Below, in pieces: positions 23,639-32,145 of a stretch of DNA of 49,071 nucleotides (within the stretch, counting starts at the first letter, position 1; each line of letters starts with the position of its first letter). Source of the stretch: Micromonospora halophytica (GTDB lineage Bacteria > Actinomycetota > Actinomycetes > Mycobacteriales > Micromonosporaceae); the NCBI RefSeq assembly GCF_900090245.1, contig NZ_FMDN01000031.1:1-49071 (forward strand). The letters are read 5' to 3'. The notes beneath the pieces were generated by a model. It saw nothing but the letters and a program-made list of their open reading frames with translations, was not told the DNA's origin and did no database searches. A program made the translations under genes and the position numbers.

Positions 23639-26545
23639 ATGAGACTCATGGCAAGACGTCGCCGGTTGGCGATGCTCGCCGCCACCGCCCTCGCCGTCGG
23701 CGGGGTCACCCTGCCGGCCGGCGCCGCGCAGGCCGCCCCCGCCTGCGACGTGGTCTACGCGACCAACGACTGGGGCAGTGGCTTCACCGGCAACGTCACC
23801 ATCAAGAACCTGGGCGACGCCGTCAACGGCTGGACGCTCAAGTGGACCTTCCCCAACACCAGCCAGCGCGTCACCCAGGGCTGGTCGGCCAGGTGGAGCC
23901 AGACCGGAAGCGAGGTGACCGCGACCAACGAGTCGTGGAACGGCAGCCTCGGCACCGGCGCCTCGACCAGCATCGGGTTCAACGGCGCCTACTCCGGCAG
24001 CAACCCGAAACCCACCGACTTCACCCTCAACGGTGTCGCCTGCAACGGCGCCCCGACCAACCAGCCGCCCACGGTCTCCCTCGGGGTGCCCGCCGGCCCG
24101 TTCGAGGCGCCGGCGGACGTGCCGCTGACCGCCACCGCCAGCGATCCGGACGGCACGATCAGCAAGGTCGAGTTCTACCGCAACGGTCTGCTGGTCAACA
24201 CCGACACCACCGCGCCGTACGGCTACACCCTGGAGGACCTGCCGGCCGGCAGCTACACCGTCCAGGCCAAGGCGTACGACAACGCTAACGCCAGCGCGGT
24301 CGCCGAGAAGGCCTTCACGGTCAGCCCGGCCTCCGGCCCGGTGCTCGTGGCCACCCCGTCGGCGGTCAGTGTCACCGAGGGCGGCAGCTCCACGGTCAAC
24401 CTCAAGCTGAGCGCCGCGCCGAGCGCCAACGTGACGGCGGCCCTGACCCGCACCGGCGACACCGACGTGACCGTCTCGCCGGCCTCCGTCACGCTGACCC
24501 CGAGCAACTGGAACACCGGCGTCAACGTCACGGTCGCGGCGGCGGAGGACTCCGACACCGTCGGCGGCACCGCCACCATCACGGCCTCGGCCACCGGGTT
24601 CGCCCCGCTGGCCATCACCGCCACCGAGATCGACAACGACACCCCCGGCGGCGACAACACCTACATCGCGCGCTTCCTCGATCAGTACGGCAAGATCAAG
24701 AACTCCGGGTACTTCAGCCCGGAGGGCGTGCCGTACCACTCGATCGAGACGCTGATCGTCGAGGCGCCCGACCACGGGCACGAGACCACCTCGGAGGCGT
24801 TCAGCTTCTGGCTCTGGCTGGAGGCCAACTACGGCCGGGTCACCCAGAACTGGGCCCCGTTCAACAACGCCTGGACGGTGATGGAGAAGTACATCATCCC
24901 GTCGCACGACGACCAGCCCACCGCCGGCGCCGCCGGCACCCCGCAGTACGCCGCGGAGCACCCGCTGCCCAGCGGGTACCCGTCGCAGCTGGAGCCCAAC
25001 GTGTCGGTCGGCCAGGACCCGCTCCGCTCGGAGCTGCAGTCCACCTACGGCACCGGTGACATCTACGGCATGCACTGGCTGCTGGACGTCGACAACGTCT
25101 ACGGCTACGGCCGTTGCGGCGACGGCACCACCCGGCCGGCGTACATCAACACCTTCCAGCGGGGCACCCAGGAGTCGGTCTGGGAGACCGTGCCGCAGCC
25201 GTCCTGCGACACCTTCGCGCACGGCGGCCCCAACGGCTACCTCGACCTGTTCATCAAGGAGTCGGGCACCCCGGCCAAGCAGTGGAAGTACACCAACGCC
25301 CCCGACGCCGACGCCCGCGCCGTGCAGGCCGCGTACTGGGCGATGACCTGGGCCAAGGCCCAGGGCAAGGAGGCCGACGTGGCGGCGACCGTCGCCAAGG
25401 CCGCCAAGATGGGTGACTACCTGCGCTACGCGATGTTCGACAAGTACTTCAAGAAGATCGGCAACTGCGTCGGCGCGTCCACCTGCCCGGCCGGCACCGG
25501 CAAGGACTCGGCGCACTACCTGATGTCCTGGTACTACGCCTGGGGCGGCGCGTACGAGACCAACCAGAACTGGTCGTGGCGCATCGGCTCCAGCCACAAC
25601 CACTTCGGCTACCAGAACCCGTTCGCGGCCTGGGCGCTGACCAACGTCGCCGAGCTCAAGCCGAAGTCGCCGACCGCGGTCAGCGACTGGCAGAAGAGCC
25701 TCGACCGGCAGCTGGAGTTCTACACCTGGCTGCAGTCCGCCGAGGGCGGCATCGCCGGTGGCGCCACCAACAGCTGGGACGGCAGCTACGCCCAGCCGCC
25801 GGCCGGCACCGCCACCTTCTACGGCATGTTCTACGACGTCGACCCCGTCTACAACGACCCGCCGTCCAACCAGTGGTTCGGCATGCAGGCCTGGTCGATG
25901 CAGCGGATCGCCGAGCTCTACCTGGAGACCGGCAACGCCAAGGCCAAGGCGCTGCTCGACAAGTGGGTGCCGTGGGCCATCGCCAACACCACGCTGGGCG
26001 CCAACTGGTCCATCCCGTCGGACATGAAGTGGACCGGCCAGCCCAACAACTGGAACCCGACCGACCCGCAGCCGAACACCAACCTGCACGTCGAGGTGAC
26101 GGTCAAGGGCCAGGACGTCGGCGTGGCCGCGGCCTACGCCCGGACGCTGATCGCGTACGCGGCCAAGTCCGGCGACGTGTCGGCGAAGAACACCGCCAAG
26201 GGCCTGCTGGACGCGCTGCACGCGGCCAGCGACGCCCAGGGCGTCTCGATGCCGGAGAAGCGCGGCGACTACAAGCGCTTCGACGACGTCTACGACGCCG
26301 CCACCGGCCAGGGCCTCTACATCCCGCCGGGCTGGACCGGCACGATGCCCAACGGCGACACCATCGCCGCCGGCAAGAGCTTCACCGACATCCGGTCGTT
26401 CTACAAGAACGACCCCGCCTGGCCGAAGGTCCAGGCGTACCTCGACGGTGGGCCGGAGCCGGTCTTCAACTACCACCGGTTCTGGGCGCAGGCCGACGTC
26501 GCCATGGCGTACGCCGACTACGGCCACCTGTTCCCGAACGGGTGA
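23639..26545 (+). CDS. Secreted GH48 cellobiohydrolase with N-terminal CBM2
   Basis: Protein of 968 aa. A signal peptide (RRRRLAMLAATALAVGG, cleavage near AQA-AP at 32) leads to a family 2 cellulose-binding module (about 35-137, with exposed Trp in NGWTLKW, QGWSARW and ESWNGSL), an Ig-like module (about 143-235, PPTVSLGVPAG), a second beta-sandwich module of Calx-beta-like or X2-like pattern (about 238-335), and a GH48 catalytic domain (about 340-968). GH48 enzymes processively release cellobiose from chain ends by inversion; the proton donor Glu is in HGHETTSEAF. ATG at 23639 precedes a proper signal peptide and has GAGGAGA about 9 nt upstream; the frame is open further upstream without similarity. 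Confidence 0.93.
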   Translation: MRLMARRRRLAMLAATALAVGGVTLPAGAAQAAPACDVVYATNDWGSGFTGNVTIKNLGDAVNGWTLKWTFPNTSQRVTQGWSARWSQTGSEVTATNESWNGSLGTGASTSIGFNGAYSGSNPKPTDFTLNGVACNGAPTNQPPTVSLGVPAGPFEAPADVPLTATASDPDGTISKVEFYRNGLLVNTDTTAPYGYTLEDLPAGSYTVQAKAYDNANASAVAEKAFTVSPASGPVLVATPSAVSVTEGGSSTVNLKLSAAPSANVTAALTRTGDTDVTVSPASVTLTPSNWNTGVNVTVAAAEDSDTVGGTATITASATGFAPLAITATEIDNDTPGGDNTYIARFLDQYGKIKNSGYFSPEGVPYHSIETLIVEAPDHGHETTSEAFSFWLWLEANYGRVTQNWAPFNNAWTVMEKYIIPSHDDQPTAGAAGTPQYAAEHPLPSGYPSQLEPNVSVGQDPLRSELQSTYGTGDIYGMHWLLDVDNVYGYGRCGDGTTRPAYINTFQRGTQESVWETVPQPSCDTFAHGGPNGYLDLFIKESGTPAKQWKYTNAPDADARAVQAAYWAMTWAKAQGKEADVAATVAKAAKMGDYLRYAMFDKYFKKIGNCVGASTCPAGTGKDSAHYLMSWYYAWGGAYETNQNWSWRIGSSHNHFGYQNPFAAWALTNVAELKPKSPTAVSDWQKSLDRQLEFYTWLQSAEGGIAGGATNSWDGSYAQPPAGTATFYGMFYDVDPVYNDPPSNQWFGMQAWSMQRIAELYLETGNAKAKALLDKWVPWAIANTTLGANWSIPSDMKWTGQPNNWNPTDPQPNTNLHVEVTVKGQDVGVAAAYARTLIAYAAKSGDVSAKNTAKGLLDALHAASDAQGVSMPEKRGDYKRFDDVYDAATGQGLYIPPGWTGTMPNGDTIAAGKSFTDIRSFYKNDPAWPKVQAYLDGGPEPVFNYHRFWAQADVAMAYADYGHLFPNG

Positions 26546-26552
26546 GGTGACC

Positions 26553-26589
26553 CCTCCGGGTGGGTGGCGCGGCGCCACCCACCCGGAGG
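26553..26589. terminator. Long terminator hairpin after GH48 gene
   Basis: An almost perfect inverted repeat, CCTCCGGGTGGGTGG on one side and CCACCCACCCGGAGG on the other, joined through a GC-rich apex, begins 7 bp after the GH48 stop. Very stable; the likely end of the cellobiohydrolase mRNA. Confidence 0.85.
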
Positions 26590-26714
26590 CCGACCGGGCC
26601 CGGGGGAGCGGACCGCCCGGTCGGCGGGCGGCCTGATTCCCACGGTCAGGCCGGGGGTGGGTCGACCGTCCGGTCGACGCAGCGGATCGGGAGGCCCACC
26701 CCACCGTCCGCCGT

Positions 26715-26825
26715 TCCAGCCGTCGTGGAAAAAAGAGGGCGCCGTGGGATCACACGACGCCCCGCGACGGAGTACCGTGTTCCTCGGAGAGGCCGCTCCC
26801 CCCGTGGCGGCCTCTCCCTTTACGT
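26715..26825 (+). ncRNA. Candidate small RNA with intrinsic terminator
   Basis: CGTCGTG near 26720 can pair with CACGACG near 26755, enclosing an unusual purine-rich GGAAAAAAGAGGG. This is followed by a perfect 10-bp hairpin, GAGAGGCCGC (26787-26796) with GCGGCCTCTC (26807-26816), whose loop contains six C, and then CCTTTACGTT. The loop recalls the C-rich loops of actinobacterial 6C RNAs, but only one such loop is seen. Alternatively the segment is a short ORF starting GTG near 26742 with GAGGG upstream; the terminator would lie inside it, which argues against coding. Confidence 0.35.
26787..26816 (+). terminator. Hairpin with T-rich tail (end of candidate small RNA)
   Basis: Perfect 10-bp stem with a 10-nt loop containing CCCCCC, followed by CCTTTACGTT. 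It is oriented to end plus-strand transcription and lies 38 bp before the stop of the convergent DUF3159 gene. Confidence 0.6.
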
Positions 26826-26853
26826 TCCGACCCGCCCCGCTACGGTCCGGCCG

Positions 26854-27525
26854 TCACCCGCCCGAGGGCGTCACCGGGTGCCGCAGCCCCGGATGACCGG
26901 CCGGCAGCGACCGCCGGATCACCAGCCAGCTCACCGTCAGCGCCGTGGCCACCAGCGGCCAGGTCAGCGCCGCCCGGGCCACCGTCAGCGCGACCACCTG
27001 ACCGCCGAGGTACAGCGGCAGGAACACCGCCACCCGCAGCGCGTACGTCGCCGCCCACACCCAGCTGCCCCGGCCGTACGCCCGCAGCAACGCCCGGTCC
27101 CGACGCCAGCGGCCCCGCTGCCGCAACGCCACCCCGACCAGCACCCCGAGCAGAGGCCACCGCACCACGATGCTGACCACCCAGACCAGGGCGCTCGCCG
27201 CGTTGGAGAAGAGCTGCACCAGGAAGAAGTCGACCGCCCGTCCGGTGTGGAGGGCGACCAGCGCGGCGACGCAGACCGCGAGCAGCCCGATCAGCACCGA
27301 CCGCGGCCGGTCACCACGGCGCCACCGCCACAGCGCCACCGCCGAGCCGGCCAGCACGGCCACCGCCACCCCGCCGACGACTGACCGGCCGGTCAGCAGC
27401 CAGCCCACGGTGAACGCCACCGGCGGCCAGGTGGCGTCCACCGCGCCGCTGCGTCCGCCGAGCAGGTCCGCCAGCGACTCCGGCCGACCCGCGGTCGTCC
27501 GCTCCCGCTCCGATGTGCCGTCCAC
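26854..27525 (-). CDS. DUF3159 family membrane protein
   Basis: Protein of 223 aa. After a polar start with SLADLLGGRSGAVDATWPPV, the typical DUF3159 opening, there are about five to six membrane helices (AFTVGWLLTGRSVVGGVAVA, VLIGLLAVCVAALVAL, and others) with FFLVQLFSNAASALVW and YGRGSWVWAATYALRVAVFL between. The family is actinobacterial and lacks a known function; it often lies near translation or nucleotide genes, which is not the case here. GTG at 27525 has GGGAGG 5 nt upstream, better spaced than the GTG at 27531. Divergent from the PAP2 gene (83 bp apart). Confidence 0.88.
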   Translation of the reverse strand: MDGTSERERTTAGRPESLADLLGGRSGAVDATWPPVAFTVGWLLTGRSVVGGVAVAVLAGSAVALWRWRRGDRPRSVLIGLLAVCVAALVALHTGRAVDFFLVQLFSNAASALVWVVSIVVRWPLLGVLVGVALRQRGRWRRDRALLRAYGRGSWVWAATYALRVAVFLPLYLGGQVVALTVARAALTWPLVATALTVSWLVIRRSLPAGHPGLRHPVTPSGG

Positions 27526-27608
27526 CGTCACCTCCCGTGGTCCGGCCCCAACGTAGCCGGGACGCACCGGTGGTCCCACGAGCGACCTGCCGGGGGTACC
27601 GCTACGGT

Positions 27609-28496
27609 GTGCGGGTGCGCGCGACGGCGAGGGGTTGGACGGCGGTCTGGTTGGTCGTACTGGCTCTGGCCCAGGCGGCCGCGTTGGCCGTGGTGTGGCG
27701 GCTCGCCGTGCACACCGGGACGGGCCAGTGGCTCGACACGGTCGCGTTGACCGGCAACCGGATCGGCCAGGACCACATCGACGGGCTGGTCAACCGGATC
27801 CTCAACGCCATGTCCGTGGTCTCCCTGCTCGCCACCACGGCGGTGATCGGCTTCATCGCGCTGATCCGGGGACGCAAGACGCTCGCCCTCGCGGCCACCC
27901 TGCTGATCGCCGGCGCCAACGTCACCACCCAGGTGCTCAAGTACGTGATCGACCGGCCCGCCCTCGGCATCGACCCGGAGCGCGACGCCGTCGGCAACAG
28001 CCTGCCCAGCGGGCACACCACCATCGCCGCGTCGGTGGCGCTGGCGCTGATCCTGGTGCTGCCGCCGAAGGTGCGCGCGCTCGGGGCGTTCCTCGGCGTC
28101 GCGTACGCCGCCGTCGCCGGGGTGGCCACCCTCTCCGCCGGCTGGCACCGGCCCAGCGACGCCGTGGCCGCGTTCCTGGTGGTCGGGGTCTGGGCGGCGT
28201 TGGCCGGGCTGCTGCTGCTGATCTTCCAGCGGGAGCAGGCCAAGGTCGCCGGCGAGGACGCCCACCGGGTCGCCGCCGCCGTGCTCGGCGTGGGCGGTCT
28301 GGCCGCCGTCGTCGCCTCCGGGCTGGCGGTGACCTCGCTGCTCGACCAGCAGCAGATCGCCGTCCACGAGCTGAGCCGGCGGACCCTGTTCATCGGGTAC
28401 GCGGGCAGCGCCGCCGGCATCGCCGGGACGATGGGCGTGGTGGCGGCGCTGGTGCTGCTCTCCGTGCACCGCCTGGTGCCCCGCCACAAGGGCTGA
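27609..28496 (+). CDS. PAP2-family membrane phosphatase
   Basis: Protein of 295 aa with about seven membrane helices. The three acid-phosphatase motifs are complete: KYVIDRP (111-117), PSGH (133-136) and S-AGWH-RPSD (176-184), so the catalytic His residues are present and face the outside. Family members dephosphorylate undecaprenyl pyrophosphate, phosphatidic acid or related lipids. After the phosphatase core, about 110 residues form extra helices with an odd LLDQQQIAVHELSRRTLF loop. GTG at 27609 is a plausible start; GTG 27615 is an alternative. Divergent from DUF3159, convergent with the PEBP-like gene. Confidence 0.88.
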   Translation: MRVRATARGWTAVWLVVLALAQAAALAVVWRLAVHTGTGQWLDTVALTGNRIGQDHIDGLVNRILNAMSVVSLLATTAVIGFIALIRGRKTLALAATLLIAGANVTTQVLKYVIDRPALGIDPERDAVGNSLPSGHTTIAASVALALILVLPPKVRALGAFLGVAYAAVAGVATLSAGWHRPSDAVAAFLVVGVWAALAGLLLLIFQREQAKVAGEDAHRVAAAVLGVGGLAAVVASGLAVTSLLDQQQIAVHELSRRTLFIGYAGSAAGIAGTMGVVAALVLLSVHRLVPRHKG

Positions 28497-28513
28497 CGCC
28501 CTCGACACACGCC

Positions 28514-28966
28514 CTAACGCCGGTACGTCCCGACCAGGGTCCCGCTGGCCAGCTCACGGCCGGCGAGGGCGGCGTGCACGTCGGCGGCCTGCGGCGCGTC
28601 GGCGAGGTCCAGCGGGCGTTCCAGCGCGTACAGCCGGAAGAAGTACCGGTGCGCCTCCTCGCCCTGCGGCGGGTGCGGACCAGCCCAGCCGGTGGTGCCG
28701 AAGCCGTTGGGCCACTCCCGGCCGCCCTCGGGCACTCCGCCCTCGGCGACCCCGCCCGAGGTGGGGGAGATGCCGGTGACCAGCCAGTGCAGGAACGGAC
28801 TGCGCCCCGCGTCCGGGTCCTCCACCAACAGGAGCAGTTCGGTCGCCGACCCCGGCACGTCGGACCACTCCAGCGGCGGTGAGACGTTCCCGTCCTCCCT
28901 GCCGAAGCGCCCCGGCAGCTGGTCGTGGTCGGTGAACGCGGTGCTGCGCAGCATGATCCCGGCCAT
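28514..28966 (-). CDS. YbhB/YbcL family PEBP-like protein
   Basis: Protein of 150 aa with the bacterial PEBP/Raf-kinase-inhibitor-like fold: REDGNVSPPLEWSDVP, LLLLVEDPDAG, FLHWLVTGISP, the glycine-rich loop and GPHPPQGEEAHRYFFRLYAL. The DPDAG and GPHPP segments form the conserved anion-binding site. Bacterial members have no firmly known function; some bind small ligands. ATG at 28966 gives the standard length. Convergent with PAP2 (17 bp between stops) and divergent from the mycothiol-related gene. Confidence 0.92.
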   Translation of the reverse strand: MAGIMLRSTAFTDHDQLPGRFGREDGNVSPPLEWSDVPGSATELLLLVEDPDAGRSPFLHWLVTGISPTSGGVAEGGVPEGGREWPNGFGTTGWAGPHPPQGEEAHRYFFRLYALERPLDLADAPQAADVHAALAGRELASGTLVGTYRR

Positions 28967-29042
28967 CTCTCGCCCGCCCCCTCTCGTCGGCCCGGCGCGT
29001 ACCCGTCGCCCGGCCGACGAAACCGCGTGAGAGGGTACGACC

Positions 29043-29714
29043 GTGGAGAACGTGCACGGTGCCTTCCGCGACGAGTGCGCCCGGCTGGACGACATCCTGC
29101 GCACCCTCGACGAGGCGGACCTGGACCGCCCCACCCCCTGCCCGCCCTGGACGGTGCGCGACCTCGTCGCGCACGTGAGCACCGGCGCCGGACGCCTGAC
29201 GGACATGCTCGCCGCGCCGGCCCCGAACCGGGCCGAGGTGGACGCGGCCGGCTACTTCGGCGCCGCCAAGTTCGTCCCGGAGGTCGACTCCGCGCGCGTC
29301 GACAACGCCCGCCGGGTGGCGGGTGGGCGGCCCGACGTGGCGGCCGTCGCGGTGGCCTTCGCCACCGCCTGGCGCCGCACCGACGCGGCGCTCGCGGGGG
29401 CCCCGGCCGGCCGGCTGGTCCGCACCCGGCACGGCGACCCGATGACGCTGACCGACTTCCTGGTCACCCGGGTCGTGGAGGTGGGGGTGCACGGTCTCGA
29501 CCTGGCCGAGGCACTGCACCGGGAACCCTGGCTCACCCCGGCCGCCGCCCGGGTGGTCGCCGACCTGCTGGCCGCCGGCCGGCCGGTGCCGGCCCTGCTC
29601 GGCTGGGACCCGCTCACCCTGATCCGCAAGGCCACCGGCCGTACGCCGCTCACCGCCCGGGAGCGGACCGTGGTCGAGGTGGCCGGCTTCCGCTGGCTCT
29701 CCTTCGGCGGCTGA
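29043..29714 (+). CDS. Mycothiol-dependent maleylpyruvate isomerase-like protein
   Basis: Protein of 223 aa with the DinB-like four-helix fold of this actinobacterial family: TPCPPWTVRDLVAHVSTGAGRL early, where the His binds the metal, and VVEVGVHGLDLAEALH in the middle, providing the second Glu/His ligands. The C-terminal part (RPVPALLGWDPLTLIRKATG) is typical. These cytosolic metalloproteins use mycothiol, the actinobacterial thiol, for isomerisation or S-transfer; the exact substrate is unknown. GTG start at 29043, with GAGAGGG 9 nt upstream. Confidence 0.87.
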   Translation: MENVHGAFRDECARLDDILRTLDEADLDRPTPCPPWTVRDLVAHVSTGAGRLTDMLAAPAPNRAEVDAAGYFGAAKFVPEVDSARVDNARRVAGGRPDVAAVAVAFATAWRRTDAALAGAPAGRLVRTRHGDPMTLTDFLVTRVVEVGVHGLDLAEALHREPWLTPAAARVVADLLAAGRPVPALLGWDPLTLIRKATGRTPLTARERTVVEVAGFRWLSFGG

Positions 29715-29783
29715 CCGTCGGCCCGCCGCGCGCGCTCCCGCCCCCGCCGCCCTCTCGCACGGGTGGCCGCCGCTCGGGGAGCG

Positions 29784-31040
29784 TCACATCGGTGGCCTCG
29801 CCTGTTCCGGCGGCCGGCCCCAGGCTCGGCGGGCGTCGGCCAGCGCGACCGCGAGCAGCACCACCGCGACCAGCGCCGCTGAGAGCAGCGGGGCGGCGTG
29901 CAGCAGCAGCGGCACCATCGCCACCAGGACGCCGCCGGCGATCCAGCGCGACGGCGACACCCGGCCGAACACCTCGTACTCGAAGCGGGCCCGGGCGGCC
30001 AGGAACAGCAACGGGCCGCCCACGATCATCGCCACCCACGCCGCCTCCGGATCGCTCAGCGGATGCTCGATGGTCAGCTCGTAGCCGATCGCGGTCGCCA
30101 CCAGTCCGATGACCATCACCAGGTGGGTGTCGGCCGCCGAGCGGCCGGTGGCCGCCGGGTGCCGGGACCTCGTCACCGCCTCGGCCAGGATCAGCCCGGC
30201 CCGCTGCACGTAGATCCGCCAGAACAGCACCGAGGTCACCATCGCCACCGCGAACGCGGCGCTCTGCGCGGTCTCGAGCGGAGCTCTGCTGTACGCCAGC
30301 CCGCTGACCAGGACCGTCTCACCGAGGGCGACGAGGAAGAACTGCTGGTACCGCTCGGCGAGGTGCTCCCCGGCGATGTCCCAGCGGCTGATCGTGGAGC
30401 GGCCCAGCCCCGGGACCGGCCAGCCGAACCGGGCCGCGAGGTACTCCAGGCCCAGCGCCGACGCCCAGAGCACCACCTGCGGGTTGGTGGGCAGCAGCGC
30501 GCCGGTCACCCACAGCACGCTGGTCGCGCCGAAGGTGATCAGCATCCGCCACTTGAGCCGCCGGTAATGGTGCTGCCCCAACGCCAGCAGCAGGATGGCC
30601 GGGCGGGACACCTGTGCCACCACGTACGCCGCCGCGAACGCCGGTGCGGTCTCGGTGAAGGCGCGGGGGATCGCCACCCCCATCACCATGCTGCACATCA
30701 GGGCGGTCACCACCAGCGCCTGCAACCAGATGTGGCGCGGGTCGTACCGGCTGGTGGTCCAGGAGGTGCCCTGCCAGATCGCCCACAGCGCCAGGAGCAG
30801 CAGCAGGGTCTTGCCGCCCCCGGTGATCGGTGCCCAGCCCTGGGCGCCGCCGGGTTCCAGGGCGAGATCCTCGAAGGCCCGGTACGAGATCCGGGTCAGC
30901 GCGAAGACGTAGACCAGGTCGAAGAAGAGCTCCAGGAAGGTCGCCCGCTGGGACGGCCCGGCCAGCGGGAGAGGCCCGGCCCCCGTCCCGCTCTTCACGA
31001 TCGTCGCCGTTCGGCCCGGTCCACCTGGCGTTCGTAACAT
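29784..31040 (-). CDS. Low temperature requirement protein A (LtrA) family membrane protein
   Basis: Protein of 418 aa. The family signature is clear: ATFLELFFDLVYVFALTRIS near residue 33, WIWxQ-like helix LLLLLALWAIWQGTSW, and RYQQFFLVALGETVLVSG in the middle. About ten membrane helices are visible. LtrA proteins are widespread, named for cold growth in Listeria, with unknown activity. ATG at 31040 lies inside the first of two 34-bp tandem repeats; a GTG about 15 codons later (VKSGTGAG) is an alternative, and no good ribosome binding site is seen for either. Confidence 0.85.
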   Translation of the reverse strand: MLRTPGGPGRTATIVKSGTGAGPLPLAGPSQRATFLELFFDLVYVFALTRISYRAFEDLALEPGGAQGWAPITGGGKTLLLLLALWAIWQGTSWTTSRYDPRHIWLQALVVTALMCSMVMGVAIPRAFTETAPAFAAAYVVAQVSRPAILLLALGQHHYRRLKWRMLITFGATSVLWVTGALLPTNPQVVLWASALGLEYLAARFGWPVPGLGRSTISRWDIAGEHLAERYQQFFLVALGETVLVSGLAYSRAPLETAQSAAFAVAMVTSVLFWRIYVQRAGLILAEAVTRSRHPAATGRSAADTHLVMVIGLVATAIGYELTIEHPLSDPEAAWVAMIVGGPLLFLAARARFEYEVFGRVSPSRWIAGGVLVAMVPLLLHAAPLLSAALVAVVLLAVALADARRAWGRPPEQARPPM

Positions 31041-31084
31041 CCCGGCGGCACGGTCCGCCCGGCGTTCGTGGCATCCCGGCGGCA
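31017..31084. repeat. Two tandem 34-bp repeats across the ltrA start
   Basis: Units 31017-31050 and 31051-31084 are identical at 30 of 34 positions (shared GGCGTTCGT and CATCCCGGCGGCA). Each unit contains a minus-strand ATG; the ATG in the first is the proposed ltrA-like start, and the second is out of frame by the 34-bp shift. It lies in the short region between the divergent ltrA-like and LLM genes. Confidence 0.8.
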
Positions 31085-31151
31085 CGGGACGACGGGCGAC
31101 GGCCGGATCCGGCCCTTGTCCCGCCGCGGAGGAACGGGCACGATCGACCGG

Positions 31152-32144
31152 ATGACGAACCGATGGGGCATGACGGTGCCGCTGGGCGGCATCCCACTCG
31201 CCGACCACGCCGCGGTCTACGCGGCCCTGGACCGGGCCGGTTTCACCGACGTCTGGTCGTCGGAGGTCAACGGCGCCGACGCGTTCACCCCGCTCGCCCT
31301 GGCCGCCGCCTGGCAACCGACGCTGCGCCTGGGCACCGCGATCACGCCGGTCTTCACCCGGGGGCCCGGGCTGCTCGCGATGAGCGCCGCCGCCCTCGCC
31401 GACGCCGCGCCGGGCCGCTTCGCCCTCGGCATCGGCGCGTCCTCGCCGGTCGTGGTGGGCGACTGGAACGCCGTCGAGTTCACCGAGCCCTTCCGGCGTA
31501 CCCGGGACGTGCTGCGGTTCGTGAAGACGGCGCTGCGCGGGGAGACCGTCGACGGCGCGTTCGACACCTTCGCCGTCCGCCGGTTCACCCTGGAACGCCC
31601 GCCCGCCGTGCCGCCGTCGGTGCTGCTGGCCGCGCTGCGTCCCGGCATGCTGCGCCTGGCCGCCGCCGAGGCCGACGGGGTGATCCTCAACTGGCTCGCC
31701 GCCGACGACGTGCCGAAGGCCCTCGCCGGGCTGGGCGGCCGGGCGCCGGGCTTCGAGGTCGTCGCCCGGATCTTCGTCTGCCCCACCGAGGATGCCGGCT
31801 ACGCCCGGGCCCTCGGCCGCCGGCTGATCACCAGCTACCTCACCGTCCCCGCGTACGCCGAGTTCCACCGCTGGCTCGGTCGGGAGTCGGCCCTCGGGCC
31901 GATGTGGGCCGCCTGGGCGGCCGGTGACCGGCGGGGCGCCGGGGCGGTCGTGCCGGACGAGGTGGTCGACGAACTGGTGCTGCACGGTTCACCCGAGCAC
32001 TGCCGGTCCGAGGTGCGCCGCTACGCCGACGCCGGGGTGGACGTGCCGGTGCTCGCCCTCCTGCCCACCCCTGAACTGACCTCCGGCGGGGCCGCGGCGC
32101 TGGCCGGACTGATCCCCCGGCTCGGCCCCGCGGAAGGACACTGA
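31152..32144 (+). CDS. LLM class F420-dependent oxidoreductase
   Basis: Protein of 330 aa, luciferase-like TIM barrel: WGMTVPLGGIPLADHAAVYA, GFTDVWSSEVNGADAFTPLA, RLGTAITPVFTRGPGLLAM, and PGRFALGIGASSPVVVGDWN, which together form the F420/FMN binding side. C-terminal LTSGGAAALAGLIPRL is usual. Such enzymes use reduced or oxidised F420 on diverse alcohols or ring compounds. Start ATG 31152 lacks a close Shine-Dalgarno; ATG at 31170 (MTVPLGG) with GATGGGGC before it is a possible shorter start. The SDR gene follows after one base, so the two are one operon. Confidence 0.9.
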   Translation: MTNRWGMTVPLGGIPLADHAAVYAALDRAGFTDVWSSEVNGADAFTPLALAAAWQPTLRLGTAITPVFTRGPGLLAMSAAALADAAPGRFALGIGASSPVVVGDWNAVEFTEPFRRTRDVLRFVKTALRGETVDGAFDTFAVRRFTLERPPAVPPSVLLAALRPGMLRLAAAEADGVILNWLAADDVPKALAGLGGRAPGFEVVARIFVCPTEDAGYARALGRRLITSYLTVPAYAEFHRWLGRESALGPMWAAWAAGDRRGAGAVVPDEVVDELVLHGSPEHCRSEVRRYADAGVDVPVLALLPTPELTSGGAAALAGLIPRLGPAEGH

Positions 32145-32145
32145 G

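Larger units (their letters stand above)
26546..26853. other. Gap after GH48 gene: terminator and candidate small RNA
   Basis: This 308-bp stretch between convergent genes holds a long terminator hairpin (26553-26589) and, further on, a structured segment with its own terminator (about 26715-26825) described separately. 26590-26710 shows nothing I can assign. Confidence 0.5.

Noticed and set aside
23321..26704. Minus-strand open frame of 1127 codons opposite the GH48 gene
   Set aside because: Shadow of the GH48 reading frame in GC-rich DNA; Gly/Arg/Val-rich, no domain pattern, no ribosome binding site, while the plus strand is a clear enzyme.
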